Shown: piece after piece, positions 25,025 to 33,691 of the stretch
How positions within the stretch are numbered: the first letter of the stretch is position 1
Layout of the letters: every line of letters begins with the position of its first letter
Assembly (NCBI GenBank): GCA_002500745.1
Contig: DLST01000007.1
Coordinates: 127,786 to 191,785 of the forward strand
From: Sphingobacterium sp. UBA7855
Lineage (GTDB): Bacteria > Bacteroidota > Bacteroidia > Sphingobacteriales > Sphingobacteriaceae
Direction: 5' to 3'
Length of the DNA: 64,000 nt
Made by a program: the position numbers and the translations under genes
Notes under the pieces: generated by a model
Told to the model about the DNA's origin: nothing
Databases searched by the model: none
The model's input: only the letters and a program-made list of their open reading frames with translations

Positions 25025-26398
25025 ATGAAAAGAACCCTATCAGTATTACTTCTTATTTCGTTAATGGGATGTAATAAGACAAAACAAGAAATTCAAATAG
25101 AAGCACAGGATAAAGTAAATCTTACGCCAGTTGAATACAAGAGCATATTCATAAATGAGGGTGATGTAATCAACAATGAAAATATTGGTAAGTTACTTCA
25201 AGATTTTTCGGAACAAACCATAGACCCAAATTTGAAGACTAAGACCTCCAAATCAGTAAAAATTGTAAAGATGGAACCATTTAATGTAGGTACCAAATCA
25301 AGCTCTTCAATTAATACAAAATCTTTATTGAATGTTCTTTCTGTTTCTGAAAATGGGGATTCGACGTCTTCTTTGATTTCGGTAGATGCGAGATTACCTG
25401 CTGTATTAGCTTATATCAAAGGTAGTAGAGCCATAACCGAGAATAAAGCCCCCGAAGCTGTCTCCTTAATGTTAAATGCAGCATTGAAATCTTACGAGGA
25501 TAAATTAAATGTAGCAAATAATCAAAGGGATTCGATTAAACTAGCAACAATATCTAAAATTTCTCAGAAAACGTCAATACCTAAAGAAGATCTAAGCCCT
25601 GAAAAGATAAAGTCCCTCATTTCTGTCAAAACAGAGATTGGAACAAAGTCTCAAATGCTCAAAGACCCTAGAGATCTGTATACAAGTTGGGTTGTTATTA
25701 ATAATTATATCCCATTTTTGAGAACCTCTTGGGGGCATGCTATGCCATATAATCGATTAATGCCACAGACCTGTACAAATAATTGGCTTTGGGATTATAG
25801 ATTCCCAATACCTTCATCTGCTGTTGCAATTGCTCAGATTCTTGCATTTTATAAACCGGCTGTTACAATGAATGGTATGACAATGGACTGGACTTATTTG
25901 ACTGTAAATAAAGAGATCCATGAGGAAACCGATTATTTTGGAACCTATGTTCAAGATCCATTGTTACGTAGAAATATGGTAGCCGAACTCATGAAAGGAG
26001 TTATCGCTAATTGTAATATAAGTTATACTTGTACTGGAAGCTCAATGACAATTACTCCAGTAAAGAATTATCTCGCTACTTTTCAGATCACAACAGGAGC
26101 AGAAACTGGACTCACATGGCCACCTATTAGAAATTCAATAGCTGATTTTAAACCAGGCCTGCTTTATGGTCAGACTGACGCAGGTCAAGGCCATTTTATG
26201 GTCGTTGATGGGGGTATGCTGATGAGAACAACTCCAACAGACTATATTGATTTTCATTTCGTACATGTTAATATGGGGATGGGGGAAGCATATAATGGTT
26301 ATTATTTGCAAGGTGACCAAAAGTTAGAGCCAGGTTTTGCAACTTTTACCAAAAACTGGAAATTACTTCCTTCGATCACAAAGAATTATACAAATTAA
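25025..26398 (+). CDS. C10-type pseudoprotease, lipoprotein
   Basis: 457 residues with lipobox SLMGC (Cys16). It aligns with the active C10 protein of the same operon: TSWGHAMPYNRLMP matches TFWHQDYPFNDQM, and PIPSSAVAIAQILAFY matches SAGCMVVAISQVMAYY. In that alignment the nucleophile Cys is Ser264, and the conserved Trp of NLGWG is Met419 (NMGMG), while the His is kept (His390 in GQGHFMVVDGG). The protein therefore cannot use the usual thiol chemistry. An extended N-terminal region (about 20-215) is larger than needed for a signal and may be a kept propeptide. It may act as a binding protein, decoy or inhibitor of its active neighbour. It is the last gene of the operon. Confidence 0.85.
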   Translation: MKRTLSVLLLISLMGCNKTKQEIQIEAQDKVNLTPVEYKSIFINEGDVINNENIGKLLQDFSEQTIDPNLKTKTSKSVKIVKMEPFNVGTKSSSSINTKSLLNVLSVSENGDSTSSLISVDARLPAVLAYIKGSRAITENKAPEAVSLMLNAALKSYEDKLNVANNQRDSIKLATISKISQKTSIPKEDLSPEKIKSLISVKTEIGTKSQMLKDPRDLYTSWVVINNYIPFLRTSWGHAMPYNRLMPQTCTNNWLWDYRFPIPSSAVAIAQILAFYKPAVTMNGMTMDWTYLTVNKEIHEETDYFGTYVQDPLLRRNMVAELMKGVIANCNISYTCTGSSMTITPVKNYLATFQITTGAETGLTWPPIRNSIADFKPGLLYGQTDAGQGHFMVVDGGMLMRTTPTDYIDFHFVHVNMGMGEAYNGYYLQGDQKLEPGFATFTKNWKLLPSITKNYTN

Positions 26399-26528
26399 TC
26401 ACCAACTTCTGAACACCTAATTGATACGCTATAATATTTCAATTCTGGTCTTAAGATGTTAAGTCAGAACTTCATAAAAAGACAAGAAAGGATCAAATTT
26501 ACAATGAACTGCGGTACTTTCTTGTTTT

Positions 26529-27161
26529 TTATTTGTGTTTCTCTAGATAGCACCACTCCAAAATCTGATTAACTGCTTTGAATATCCTAGTTTTACCTTC
26601 TTCTGTTTTCAAATCGATCTCACACATTTTCACTCCCGAAGTTTTAGCATGTAGCACCATATAATATATGGCAGATACCAGAATGGTATTTATTGCCCTA
26701 AAATCTACATCGGTACCTTTAAAATCTTTATCTGTTAATTGAAAGATAACTTTTCCAAATTCTTCCCGCTCTTCGATCAACTTTTCCAATGATGTATTTT
26801 TTTCACTAATACCCCATAAAATTACCTTTTGCATCTCTACAGATTTTTCAAGATAGTGGAAATTGTCCTTTAGTAAGGAAAGCATACTTTCTTTTGATAT
26901 TGAAGATGTTAAATTATATGCATTTTCATTAAAATCTCTTTTTCGTTGATTCCAAAAATCAACTTGATCTAAATATGCTTTGGTAAGCCCATCAAGTCCA
27001 TTAAAATAATTATATATTAATTGTTTACCAACCCCTGCTGTTTCTGCAATTCTGTTAATTTTAATAGCATGAAATCCCTCTTTGCGTAATAATTTTCCAA
27101 CTGCATTAATCAATTTTTGCTTTGTTTTTTCTTTGTTTCTGATGATAATACCTTTTGCCAT
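26529..27161 (-). CDS. TetR-family regulator (second paralog)
   Basis: 210 residues, ATG start. The helix-turn-helix (QKLINAVGKLLRKEG, then GVGKQLIYNYFNGLDGLTKAYLDQ in two parts) and the ligand domain (EMQKVILWGISEKN, FKGTDVDFRAI, IYYMVLHAKTSG) are close copies of the TetR protein at 18251. The gene is convergent to the lipoprotein operon and has no copy of the island palindrome in front of it. It could compete for the same sites or act elsewhere; the paralogy suggests duplication at both borders of the island. No terminator between the two genes was recognised. Confidence 0.9.
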   Translation of the reverse strand: MAKGIIIRNKEKTKQKLINAVGKLLRKEGFHAIKINRIAETAGVGKQLIYNYFNGLDGLTKAYLDQVDFWNQRKRDFNENAYNLTSSISKESMLSLLKDNFHYLEKSVEMQKVILWGISEKNTSLEKLIEEREEFGKVIFQLTDKDFKGTDVDFRAINTILVSAIYYMVLHAKTSGVKMCEIDLKTEEGKTRIFKAVNQILEWCYLEKHK

Positions 27162-27381
27162 TTAATACTCTATATTTAATGTAGCTCGAAGAGCTTGTTT
27201 AACAAAGATAAGCTTTAGAATCATCATTAAGACTCACACTAAAATTGTTTAATAAAAACTGAACATATTCGATTTTTTAACATTCCCGTTTATGTAAGCC
27301 GGATCTTCATCAAGACACCTTCATCATCCGTCAAAGGAACCTGGCAGGTCGTTTAAAGCACAAGAAAGTGCCAACCGCCAT

Positions 27382-27406
27382 AAAAAAGCCATGCATGGGC
27401 ATGGCT
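27382..27406 (-). terminator. Intrinsic terminator of the arsenic operon
   Basis: On the minus strand AGCCATGC-CCAT-GCATGGCT is followed by six T residues (A run at 27382-27387 on the plus strand). It lies 24 bases after the acr3 stop codon. Confidence 0.85.
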
Positions 27407-27429
27407 CAATGCTATCAGTTGTAGTTAAC

Positions 27430-28476
27430 TTAGGCAGTCGATGGGGAATTAAAATACTTCCTTCGGAACCAAAAAGCCAGATTGACCAATGCAATCAAGG
27501 CTGGAACTTCAACCAATGGGCCAATAACGCCGACAAAAGCCTGCCCGCTATTAATACCAAATACGCCGATGGCAACCGCTATAGCCAGTTCAAAGTTATT
27601 TCCTGCGGCAGTAAAAGCAATTGCCGTACTCTGTGCATAATCTGCGCCCACTTTCTTGCCAGCGATAAAGCTAACAACAAACATCAACGCAAAGTAAATC
27701 ACCAGGGGAACAGCAATGCGCAGTACGTCGACAGGAAGCTGGAGGATCATTTCCCCTTTAAGGCTAAACATGACAACAATGGTGAACAGCAAAGCAATCA
27801 GTGTAACCGGAGAGATAAATGGAATAAAACGCTCCTGAAACCAGTTTTCACCCTTTAATGCTATTAGCCCATACCTACTGAAGATTCCGGCAAGGAAAGG
27901 AATACCCAGATAGATGCCAACGCTTTTTGCAATCTCCATAATTGATATATCAACGGAGAGCCCAGACACGCCAAACAGCGGAGGCAATACAGTAATGAAC
28001 AGGTAAGCGTAAAGACTGTGCAGCAATACTTGAAAAATACTGTTGAGCGCAATCAGACCAGCAGCATATTCTCTGTTTCCAGCAGCAAGTTCGTTCCAGA
28101 CCACCACCATTGCGATACAGCGGGCCAGCCCGATCAGTATCAATCCTGTCATATATTCCGGATAACCGTTCAGGAAGAGGAGGGCCAAGGCAAACATCAA
28201 TACCGGACCGATAATCCAGTTCAGCAACAGCGAGGTTCCCAGCACCTTAATATTCCGGAAAACCTTTCCAATATGTTCATAGCGTACTTTGGCCAACGGC
28301 GGATACATCATCAGGATCAGACCGACTGCCAGCGGAATATTTGTTGTTCCGCTGCTGTAACTGTTCACCCAGGTCGAGAATGATGGAAAGAATTTCCCGA
28401 ACATGATTCCAACGGCCATTGCCAAAAAAATCCATAGTGTAAGGTAGCGGTCAAGAAATTTAAGTTTCGATTGCAT
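27430..28476 (-). CDS. acr3: ACR3-type arsenite efflux permease
   Basis: 348 residues and about ten membrane helices, as in the BART/ACR3 family. It starts with [17 protein letters not shown], carries the near-invariant [12 protein letters not shown] stretch and the conserved [16 protein letters not shown] with Cys120, which is thought to take part in As(III) recognition. It exports arsenite using the proton motive force. It is the last gene of the arsR-DUF6428-arsC-acr3 operon, 3 bases after the reductase gene, and is followed by a strong terminator. The divergent-looking open frames on the plus strand here are antisense. Confidence 0.95.
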   Translation of the reverse strand: MQSKLKFLDRYLTLWIFLAMAVGIMFGKFFPSFSTWVNSYSSGTTNIPLAVGLILMMYPPLAKVRYEHIGKVFRNIKVLGTSLLLNWIIGPVLMFALALLFLNGYPEYMTGLILIGLARCIAMVVVWNELAAGNREYAAGLIALNSIFQVLLHSLYAYLFITVLPPLFGVSGLSVDISIMEIAKSVGIYLGIPFLAGIFSRYGLIALKGENWFQERFIPFISPVTLIALLFTIVVMFSLKGEMILQLPVDVLRIAVPLVIYFALMFVVSFIAGKKVGADYAQSTAIAFTAAGNNFELAIAVAIGVFGINSGQAFVGVIGPLVEVPALIALVNLAFWFRRKYFNSPSTA

Positions 28477-28479
28477 AGG

Positions 28480-29097
28480 CTAGCATTTAATAGTATAGAA
28501 TACATAAAACATCGCTGTTGCGATTTGAAGACTCCGCTGTTCGTAAACCTGAGTCTGCTGCGGCGTTCCGTCTGATACCTTGGGATCTTCAAAAGTAAGG
28601 GGTATGCGCTTTTCTGCACCGGCAATGTAAGGACAACCACTGTCCGCCTGGGAGCAGGTCATAATTGCCGCAAATTCAGTTGATGGGTTGAACGGACTGT
28701 CATATTTTTTTGAAAATCCGATCATGGGCACCGCATTGTCGCTGCTCTTTATAGCATATACTGGATTATCGCCGTCAGCAATTGTTAAGATCTGAAAGCC
28801 CTGGGCTGTCAACGTTTTTGCAACCTGTGGGAAAAGCGCCGTTTCTTCTGTACCACCGGAGTAGCAGCAGACATTCGGTATCTTGAAATAAGTGGCGGCA
28901 GTTTGCGCCCAAATCTGGGCCAAATGGCTCCGGCGTGAGTTATGGGTACAGATAAAGTTCAGGTTTATGGGTTGCTTAGCTGTTACCTTCTGCTGGATAT
29001 AATCTGTCAGAAGCTGTAAGGCGGCTTTGCGCTCTTCACCAGCGAACTGGTCCCATTTCAACTGTGCGATCGTATTGGATAATCTAGGGTACATCAC
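28480..29097 (-). CDS. arsC: Arsenate reductase-like low-molecular-weight phosphatase
   Basis: 205 residues. A low-molecular-weight phosphatase fold with the P-loop CTHNSRR (Cys50 to Arg56, the CX5R motif) and two further Cys residues, Cys148 (MTCSQ) and Cys155 (SGCPY), in the place of the redox Cys pair of thioredoxin-coupled ArsC. It is longer at the N terminus (about 45 residues) than the classical enzyme. It should reduce arsenate to arsenite, which acr3 then exports. It begins 13 bases after the DUF6428 gene. Some proteins of this branch act as phosphatases, but the operon supports arsenate reduction. Confidence 0.85.
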   Translation of the reverse strand: MMYPRLSNTIAQLKWDQFAGEERKAALQLLTDYIQQKVTAKQPINLNFICTHNSRRSHLAQIWAQTAATYFKIPNVCCYSGGTEETALFPQVAKTLTAQGFQILTIADGDNPVYAIKSSDNAVPMIGFSKKYDSPFNPSTEFAAIMTCSQADSGCPYIAGAEKRIPLTFEDPKVSDGTPQQTQVYEQRSLQIATAMFYVFYTIKC

Positions 29098-29110
29098 GAT
29101 AGTTTATGGT

Positions 29111-29584
29111 TTAACAGCATCCCGAACCCGGAGTGCAGCAGGATGATTGATTGACCGATAGCTCAATAAGCTTCTTTTTTTGTTTTTCAACGGGAATACC
29201 GCAGGCATCCTCAGCAAGACAGGCAGTTGTGCGGCTTTTTAAAACAAAAGTCTTCCCATTGAAATCAAGTCCATATTTACCGATGGTATCAAGCTGATAT
29301 TCTACTTCGATCTCCGCATCTTCCATTCCCAACTTTTCTTCCGAAAGGTTAATAATGTGGAGCAGCTTGGCGGGTTTCAGGCGGTGATCATAATCATCGG
29401 CATTCCAAAGCTGAAAGTTTACCGTTTTCTCCTGACGGACAACACCGCCACAGTCAATAAAATTTTTTGTGATCTGGCCCACTTCGGTTACGTGGAAGTG
29501 CTCGGGAACCAATGTTCCGTTATCCAATTGGAATTCAATAGTTTCCAATGTTGGTAGGATTTCTTTGATTTCAGATAGTCTCAT
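29111..29584 (-). CDS. DUF6428-family protein of the arsenic operon
   Basis: 157 residues, soluble. The core starts LPEHF-like at LVPEHFHVTEVG and contains FIDCGG, FQLWNADDYDHRLKPAKLL and the tail with CCTPGSGCC, a Cys cluster suited to binding As(III) or another soft metal. Proteins of this kind are regularly found between arsR and the reductase gene in Bacteroidota. The exact function has not been shown; a metallochaperone role is suggested by the Cys-rich end. A copy of the ArsR operator lies 29 to 49 bases ahead of its ATG. Confidence 0.8.
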   Translation of the reverse strand: MRLSEIKEILPTLETIEFQLDNGTLVPEHFHVTEVGQITKNFIDCGGVVRQEKTVNFQLWNADDYDHRLKPAKLLHIINLSEEKLGMEDAEIEVEYQLDTIGKYGLDFNGKTFVLKSRTTACLAEDACGIPVEKQKKKLIELSVNQSSCCTPGSGCC

Positions 29585-29612
29585 GGTATTGGATTTAAAT
29601 TAGTGTAATTAT

Positions 29613-29633
29613 ATATTGCAATATTACGATATT
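29613..29633. promoter_or_regulatory. Probable ArsR operator in front of the DUF6428-arsC-acr3 genes
   Basis: ATATTGCAATAT (29613-29624) is a perfect 12-base palindrome, followed by TACGATATT. The same 20 bases occur upstream of arsR at 30001-30020. The copy lies between the arsR stop and the next gene, so an internal promoter with its own operator is likely. Confidence 0.7.
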
Positions 29634-29651
29634 GATAATTAAAAAAAAGCG

Positions 29652-29984
29652 CTACGGACAGCAGCTATTTACTTTTACTTCCTGGTTGAAAAACGTATTG
29701 AAATTGCGCTGCACCGACTTCCATACCGCTTCGTCAATACAATAGCAAACAGACTTTCCTTCAATAGTGCCCTGAATAATACCTGTAGCTTTGAGTTCCT
29801 TTAGATGCTGCGAAATGGTTGCCTGGGCAAGTCCCAGTTCATCCACAAGATCATTGCAGATACAAGCTTTCTTATCAATAATGTACTGAAGTATGGCAAT
29901 TCTTGCAGGATGGCCCAATACTTTGAACGCTGAAGCCACTTTATTCTGCTCGTCCGTAAAAATCTCTGTCTTGGTAAGTCCCAT
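29652..29984 (-). CDS. arsR: ArsR-family metalloregulator
   Basis: 110 residues, a winged helix-turn-helix with the DNA-contacting helix AQATISQHLKELKATGII. Soft-metal ligands include Cys41 and Cys43 (KKACICNDL) in the helix before the recognition helix, plus Cys80 and Cys82 and a C-terminal Cys pair. Binding of As(III) would release the protein from its operator. Its promoter region carries the same palindrome as the next genes, supporting autoregulation and control of the whole operon. Confidence 0.9.
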   Translation of the reverse strand: MGLTKTEIFTDEQNKVASAFKVLGHPARIAILQYIIDKKACICNDLVDELGLAQATISQHLKELKATGIIQGTIEGKSVCYCIDEAVWKSVQRNFNTFFNQEVKVNSCCP

Positions 29985-29999
29985 AGTGAAGCTTATTTA

Positions 30000-30020
30000 A
30001 TATTGCAATATTACGATATT
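30000..30020. promoter_or_regulatory. Probable ArsR operator in front of arsR
   Basis: ATATTGCAATAT at 30000-30011 followed by TACGATATT, identical over 20 bases to the copy at 29614-29633. It starts 16 bases ahead of the arsR ATG, in the place of the promoter. Confidence 0.7.
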
Positions 30021-30146
30021 AATAGGTGAAATACAAACTGATATAAAAAATTGTCAGCTTAATTGGGTTCGCAGCGTTTTCCCAATATTTCGCCAAAATA
30101 TTCAAAAAAAGAGGTCCGCAAGGTATCTCAACCCAAAAGTACTGGC

Positions 30147-30545
30147 TCATTTTTTTTCTTGTGGTATCTCTTCTACCAGAATTTCGTTTCCGGCCGCATC
30201 GTAATACGCGCAGGTCATTTTGTCGAGAAAGACCGTCCATTTTTCGATACCGCATGTCGCACACATCGCTATAAAAGTGGCGTAATCTGTTTTGCCCTGT
30301 TGATGTTCTTTTAGCGCTTTCTTAAACTGTTCCGCATCGACAGTACGACCAAGTATTAATGGCTCATGGCTAGCTGCTGAGCTGGTTTTGAAATGATTAT
30401 CCCCATAATAATCGGAATGGCCATCCGCAACAAAAACGTCGTAAGCGGTAACACCCAATTTTTTGATGTCCCGGATATAGGCCGGGAAATCCGCGCCTGA
30501 TTTTACCTTGCTATGTGCAGCATTTAGTTGTGCTATTGTAAACAT
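30147..30545 (-). CDS. DUF1398-family protein
   Basis: 132 residues, soluble, no signal peptide. The protein is recognisable by FTIAQLNAAHSKVKSGADFP, by YDVFVADGHSDYYG and by the late block MTCAYYDAAGNEILVEEIP, as in the DUF1398 family (YbcV-like). The family has no proven function. The gene is in the same direction as arsR but is separated from it by 160 bases that include an operator, so it is probably outside the operon. It stands divergent to a Crp/Fnr regulator. Confidence 0.8.
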   Translation of the reverse strand: MFTIAQLNAAHSKVKSGADFPAYIRDIKKLGVTAYDVFVADGHSDYYGDNHFKTSSAASHEPLILGRTVDAEQFKKALKEHQQGKTDYATFIAMCATCGIEKWTVFLDKMTCAYYDAAGNEILVEEIPQEKK

Positions 30546-30705
30546 GTTTTCTTAATTGTGTGCGTTAAAGACCTGTGAAATATCCTCCCATTCAGTTGTG
30601 AAGTAATGAAACAAAAGCATCAAATCGCCAAAACGGTGTTGTTGAGGTTATGTTATTTTTTAGTAACTTGATCGAACTAAAGATAAGGAAAACAGACTTA
30701 AAATA

Positions 30706-31281
30706 ATGCTTGAACAGTTTAAAAAACACCTGGATAAATTTATAAAAATTTCCGATGATGAATTTGTCGATATCACCCAATATGTTGAGCTGCAACGGTT
30801 AAAGAAGAAAGAAAACATACTGACCGAAGGACAGATCTGCAAAGCCAATTATTTTGTGCTGGACGGAATTCTGCGAAAATTTTTCATTAACGAAAAGGGG
30901 GTGCAGCAGACCACTGAATTTGCGATCGAGAACTGGTGGATGACAGAGACCTTCTCTTATATCAATCAGACAGCCACAGAGTTTTACATCCAGGCCGTAC
31001 ATCCGACGCAGCTTCTGGTCATTCGCCAGCAAGCTTATGATGAACTGCTCGAGAAGCATCCGCCCCTGGAAAAGTATTTTCGCATGGTGTACCAAAAAGC
31101 GTATGCCGCAGCGCAGATGCGTATCAAGTTCCTTTATGAATACTCTAGGGAAGAGCTATACCTTCATTTTCTCAAAGACCAGCCGGCCTTTCTCCAGCGC
31201 GTACCGCAATATCTTGTGGCGTCCTATCTGGGCTTTACTCCCGAATATCTCAGCGAAATACGCAAAAAAAATCTTTCTTAA
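30706..31281 (+). CDS. Crp/Fnr-family regulator
   Basis: 191 residues. The first two thirds form a cyclic-nucleotide-binding beta barrel (LKKKENILTEGQICKANYFV, then LDGILRKFFINEKG) and the last third a helical part with the sequence YLVASYLGFTPEYLSEIRKKN, the shortened helix-turn-helix seen in Bacteroidota members. Key cAMP contacts are not conserved, so the effector is unknown. It is directly upstream of the AhpD-like gene, with 66 bases between them, and is the likely regulator of it. Confidence 0.85.
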   Translation: MLEQFKKHLDKFIKISDDEFVDITQYVELQRLKKKENILTEGQICKANYFVLDGILRKFFINEKGVQQTTEFAIENWWMTETFSYINQTATEFYIQAVHPTQLLVIRQQAYDELLEKHPPLEKYFRMVYQKAYAAAQMRIKFLYEYSREELYLHFLKDQPAFLQRVPQYLVASYLGFTPEYLSEIRKKNLS

Positions 31282-31347
31282 ACCCGTTTAAGTTTTTCCG
31301 GCTTCTCATTTCCCAATTTTGTAGAAGCAAAACAAAAAATAAGAAAC

Positions 31348-31791
31348 ATGGAAAAACGAATCAACATCAGTACGTCAGAACCACAGGGCTATAAAGCCAT
31401 GTTGGGATTGGAAGGTTATCTTTCCAAAATTGACATTTCAAAAACGCTTAAAGAGCTCGTCAAAATTCGTGCATCACAGATTAACAACTGTGCATACTGT
31501 ATCAACATGCACACCAAGGATGCCATTAAAAACGGTGAAAGACCAGAGCGTATCTTTATATTGAGTGCCTGGCGGGAGGCGACCAAATTTTTTACCGAAG
31601 AGGAGCAGGCCATACTGGCAATGACAGAGGAAATAACCCTTATACACCAGCAGGGATTAACTGAAGAAACCTACAGCAAGGCGGTTCAGTTTTTTACTGA
31701 GAACCAGATCGCTCAAATCATTATGCTCATCGTAACCATCAATGCCTGGAACCGTATTGCCGTAAGTACGCATCTGCAAATAGAAGATTAA
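31348..31791 (+). CDS. AhpD-like carboxymuconolactone decarboxylase family protein
   Basis: 147 residues, all-helical. The redox motif CAYCINMH (Cys48, Cys51, His55) is that of AhpD-type alkylhydroperoxidases, and the later VTINAWNRIAVSTHL is also typical. Such proteins reduce peroxides or react with thiol-active compounds. Together with the Crp/Fnr gene immediately upstream it forms a common two-gene unit. A terminator follows 13 bases after the stop codon. Confidence 0.88.
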   Translation: MEKRINISTSEPQGYKAMLGLEGYLSKIDISKTLKELVKIRASQINNCAYCINMHTKDAIKNGERPERIFILSAWREATKFFTEEEQAILAMTEEITLIHQQGLTEETYSKAVQFFTENQIAQIIMLIVTINAWNRIAVSTHLQIED

Positions 31792-31804
31792 TGGTCAGAA
31801 AAAC

Positions 31805-31851
31805 AGGGAGCTGTCGCAATAAAAGAGAAGTATTGCTTTAGCTCCCTTTAT
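31805..31851. terminator. Terminator between AhpD-like and NAD(P)-binding genes
   Basis: GGGAGCT at 31805-31811 pairs with AGCTCCC at 31839-31845; inside, CAATA pairs with TATTG. A TTTATTT tract follows. It lies between two convergent genes and can serve the plus strand. Confidence 0.7.
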
Positions 31852-32604
31852 TTAAATCACAGCGGTATTCAGTGCCCAGTCCTCAAAATGAATCTTGCCG
31901 GCATGGTATGCTCCGGCAGGTACAAGCAATGATTTAGGAACAACAAGATGCATATATTTGCTGTCCTCGTCGGAAACTACCCTTATGTGCTTCCCGGTGA
32001 TCGCGATATATTTCGCGACAAAATCGTCCATATTGGCCTTTATGGGCCCCGCAATCTCGACCGTACCATTTTTAGGCTCCTCGAGTGCAAACTGCACAAT
32101 GTAGTCTGTGACATCTTCTACGGCAATGGGCTGGTAATCGATCTTGGAAACAAATACCTCGTCTCCCTGGCCCTGCACGGCAATGATGGCATCGGTATGC
32201 TCATAAAATTGTGTCGAACGAATGATGGTATAAGGTATTCCGGACTGCTTGATATTGTCTTCCTGATATTTCTTGGCGCGAAGATAGCCGATCTCTGGCG
32301 CGTCGTCCGTTCCGACAATGGAAAGTACGAGGTGATGCCTGATGTTTGCAGCCAGCTCTGCTGTTACCAGATGCTTTCCTGCGGTCTTAAAAAAGTGGAT
32401 GGCATTTTCTTCTTCCGGAGAGGAGGAATTGGAGAGATCGATCACGATCGCTGTATTTTCCAGCGCCTGGGAGAGACCTTCTCCCGTCATGAGATCCACG
32501 CCATGTGATGGCGAACCAATGACCACCTGATGACCAAGGTTGGCCAGTTTTTTTGTGACCAGCCTTCCAGTAAGACCCGTACCACCGATTACTAAGATTT
32601 TCAT
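31852..32604 (-). CDS. NmrA/atypical SDR family NAD(P)-binding protein
   Basis: 250 residues. A Rossmann fold begins at the very N terminus (MKILVIGGTGLTGRLV), with the GGTGxTG motif of atypical short-chain dehydrogenases. The catalytic Tyr-x-x-x-Lys is not clear, as is usual for NmrA-like members that act as redox sensors or on quinones. The pocket section GIPYTIIRSTQFYEH fits the family. It is followed by an AraC gene on the same strand, 134 bases upstream, which may control it. Confidence 0.85.
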   Translation of the reverse strand: MKILVIGGTGLTGRLVTKKLANLGHQVVIGSPSHGVDLMTGEGLSQALENTAIVIDLSNSSSPEEENAIHFFKTAGKHLVTAELAANIRHHLVLSIVGTDDAPEIGYLRAKKYQEDNIKQSGIPYTIIRSTQFYEHTDAIIAVQGQGDEVFVSKIDYQPIAVEDVTDYIVQFALEEPKNGTVEIAGPIKANMDDFVAKYIAITGKHIRVVSDEDSKYMHLVVPKSLLVPAGAYHAGKIHFEDWALNTAVI

Positions 32605-32738
32605 AGCTGAGCGATTTAAATTTACAACTTATTTATACTGCAAAATTGATCAAAAAATGAACGCCGGTAAACTGACAAACAAAGGTAAAAGGTGGACAAA
32701 AAAAGAAGCCGTGTTTGAGTTGAATAGTATAAGGTTGT

Positions 32739-33626
32739 CTAATCCAGTTCCGCATTGGAGCGTAGTGTCTTTCTGTAATCGCCCGGGGATAGCCCAGTTT
32801 TTTTTGTGAAAAGCCGGATAAAGTACTTGGTGTCTTTATAGCCTAGCTGCACCGCAATTTCTTTAATACTTAATCGCGAATAATAGAGGAGGCGCTGTGC
32901 TTCGCTCAATATTTCCTTCTGGATCAATGCGGATGCGGATAAGCCCGTAACCATTTTAACAACATCGTTTAGGTGGGCCACGGAGATGTTTAACTGCTGG
33001 GCATAGTCCGATGGACGTTTAAGGTTGCGGTAATCGCCCCTGACAAGATTTCTGAATGCGTTGGCTATACTCATAACCCGTGGGCTATGACTGATGGAGC
33101 CGGTGGCCAATTTGCGATCGTGACAAATTACCGCTTGGGCTATAAAAGCTGAAAGCAAGGGTTGCTGCACTTCCTGATAGGAAGTATTGTTTATGCTGTG
33201 CAAATTTATTAGCGAATCGAGCACGGACGTAAACCATTGTTGCTCGGGCGCTGAGAGGGTCAATATAATGGTTTCATGTAAAGCTGCATCAAGAATGTCC
33301 TTGGCTGAGCGGGTTATATGACGGCCTTCGAACGACATGTAATAACCCGATGCCCCTAATGTGCTGGTGATCTGATGAACCTGATGCGGCGGGCAGATAA
33401 AAAGTGTTCCCGCAGGCATGGTGAGCGGTTCAAAATCAAATAGGACTTCCAGCTGACCAGCCTCCACAAACATGCAGGTATAGTGGTCGTGCCGATGCGG
33501 ATCTAGCGCTTCTAAGATGCCCGGAGTGGTACCATCCCATAGCCCAACAGCCATACTGCTGCTGGAATCCATGCTGTTCACTAAAATAGGATCTCTTTTT
33601 GGCATGCGTCGCAATTTTAAATTCAA
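32739..33626 (-). CDS. AraC-family regulator with cupin-like N terminus
   Basis: 295 residues. The first half has a cupin-like pattern (HRHDHYTCMFVEAGQLEVLFDFEPL, in two pieces, and PAGTLFICPPHQVHQI), which binds a small molecule. The second half is the AraC domain (SDYAQQLNISVAHLNDVVKMVTGLSA and IKEIAVQLGYKDTKYFIRLFTKKTGLSPGDYR, in pieces). It sits directly upstream of the NAD(P)-binding gene on the same strand. It is likely the activator of that gene; the inducer is unknown. Confidence 0.9.
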   Translation of the reverse strand: MNLKLRRMPKRDPILVNSMDSSSSMAVGLWDGTTPGILEALDPHRHDHYTCMFVEAGQLEVLFDFEPLTMPAGTLFICPPHQVHQITSTLGASGYYMSFEGRHITRSAKDILDAALHETIILTLSAPEQQWFTSVLDSLINLHSINNTSYQEVQQPLLSAFIAQAVICHDRKLATGSISHSPRVMSIANAFRNLVRGDYRNLKRPSDYAQQLNISVAHLNDVVKMVTGLSASALIQKEILSEAQRLLYYSRLSIKEIAVQLGYKDTKYFIRLFTKKTGLSPGDYRKTLRSNAELD

Positions 33627-33691
33627 ATGTAGTTCATATCCTTTAATAATTACGATCGATGGGATTTTATGTGATGTAATCTCGTATAAAC

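Noticed and set aside
27391..27858. Plus-strand open frame of 155 codons
   Set aside because: It lies antisense to acr3 and its terminator, and its composition is Gln/Asn/Lys-rich without any family pattern. The minus-strand gene is a clear transporter.
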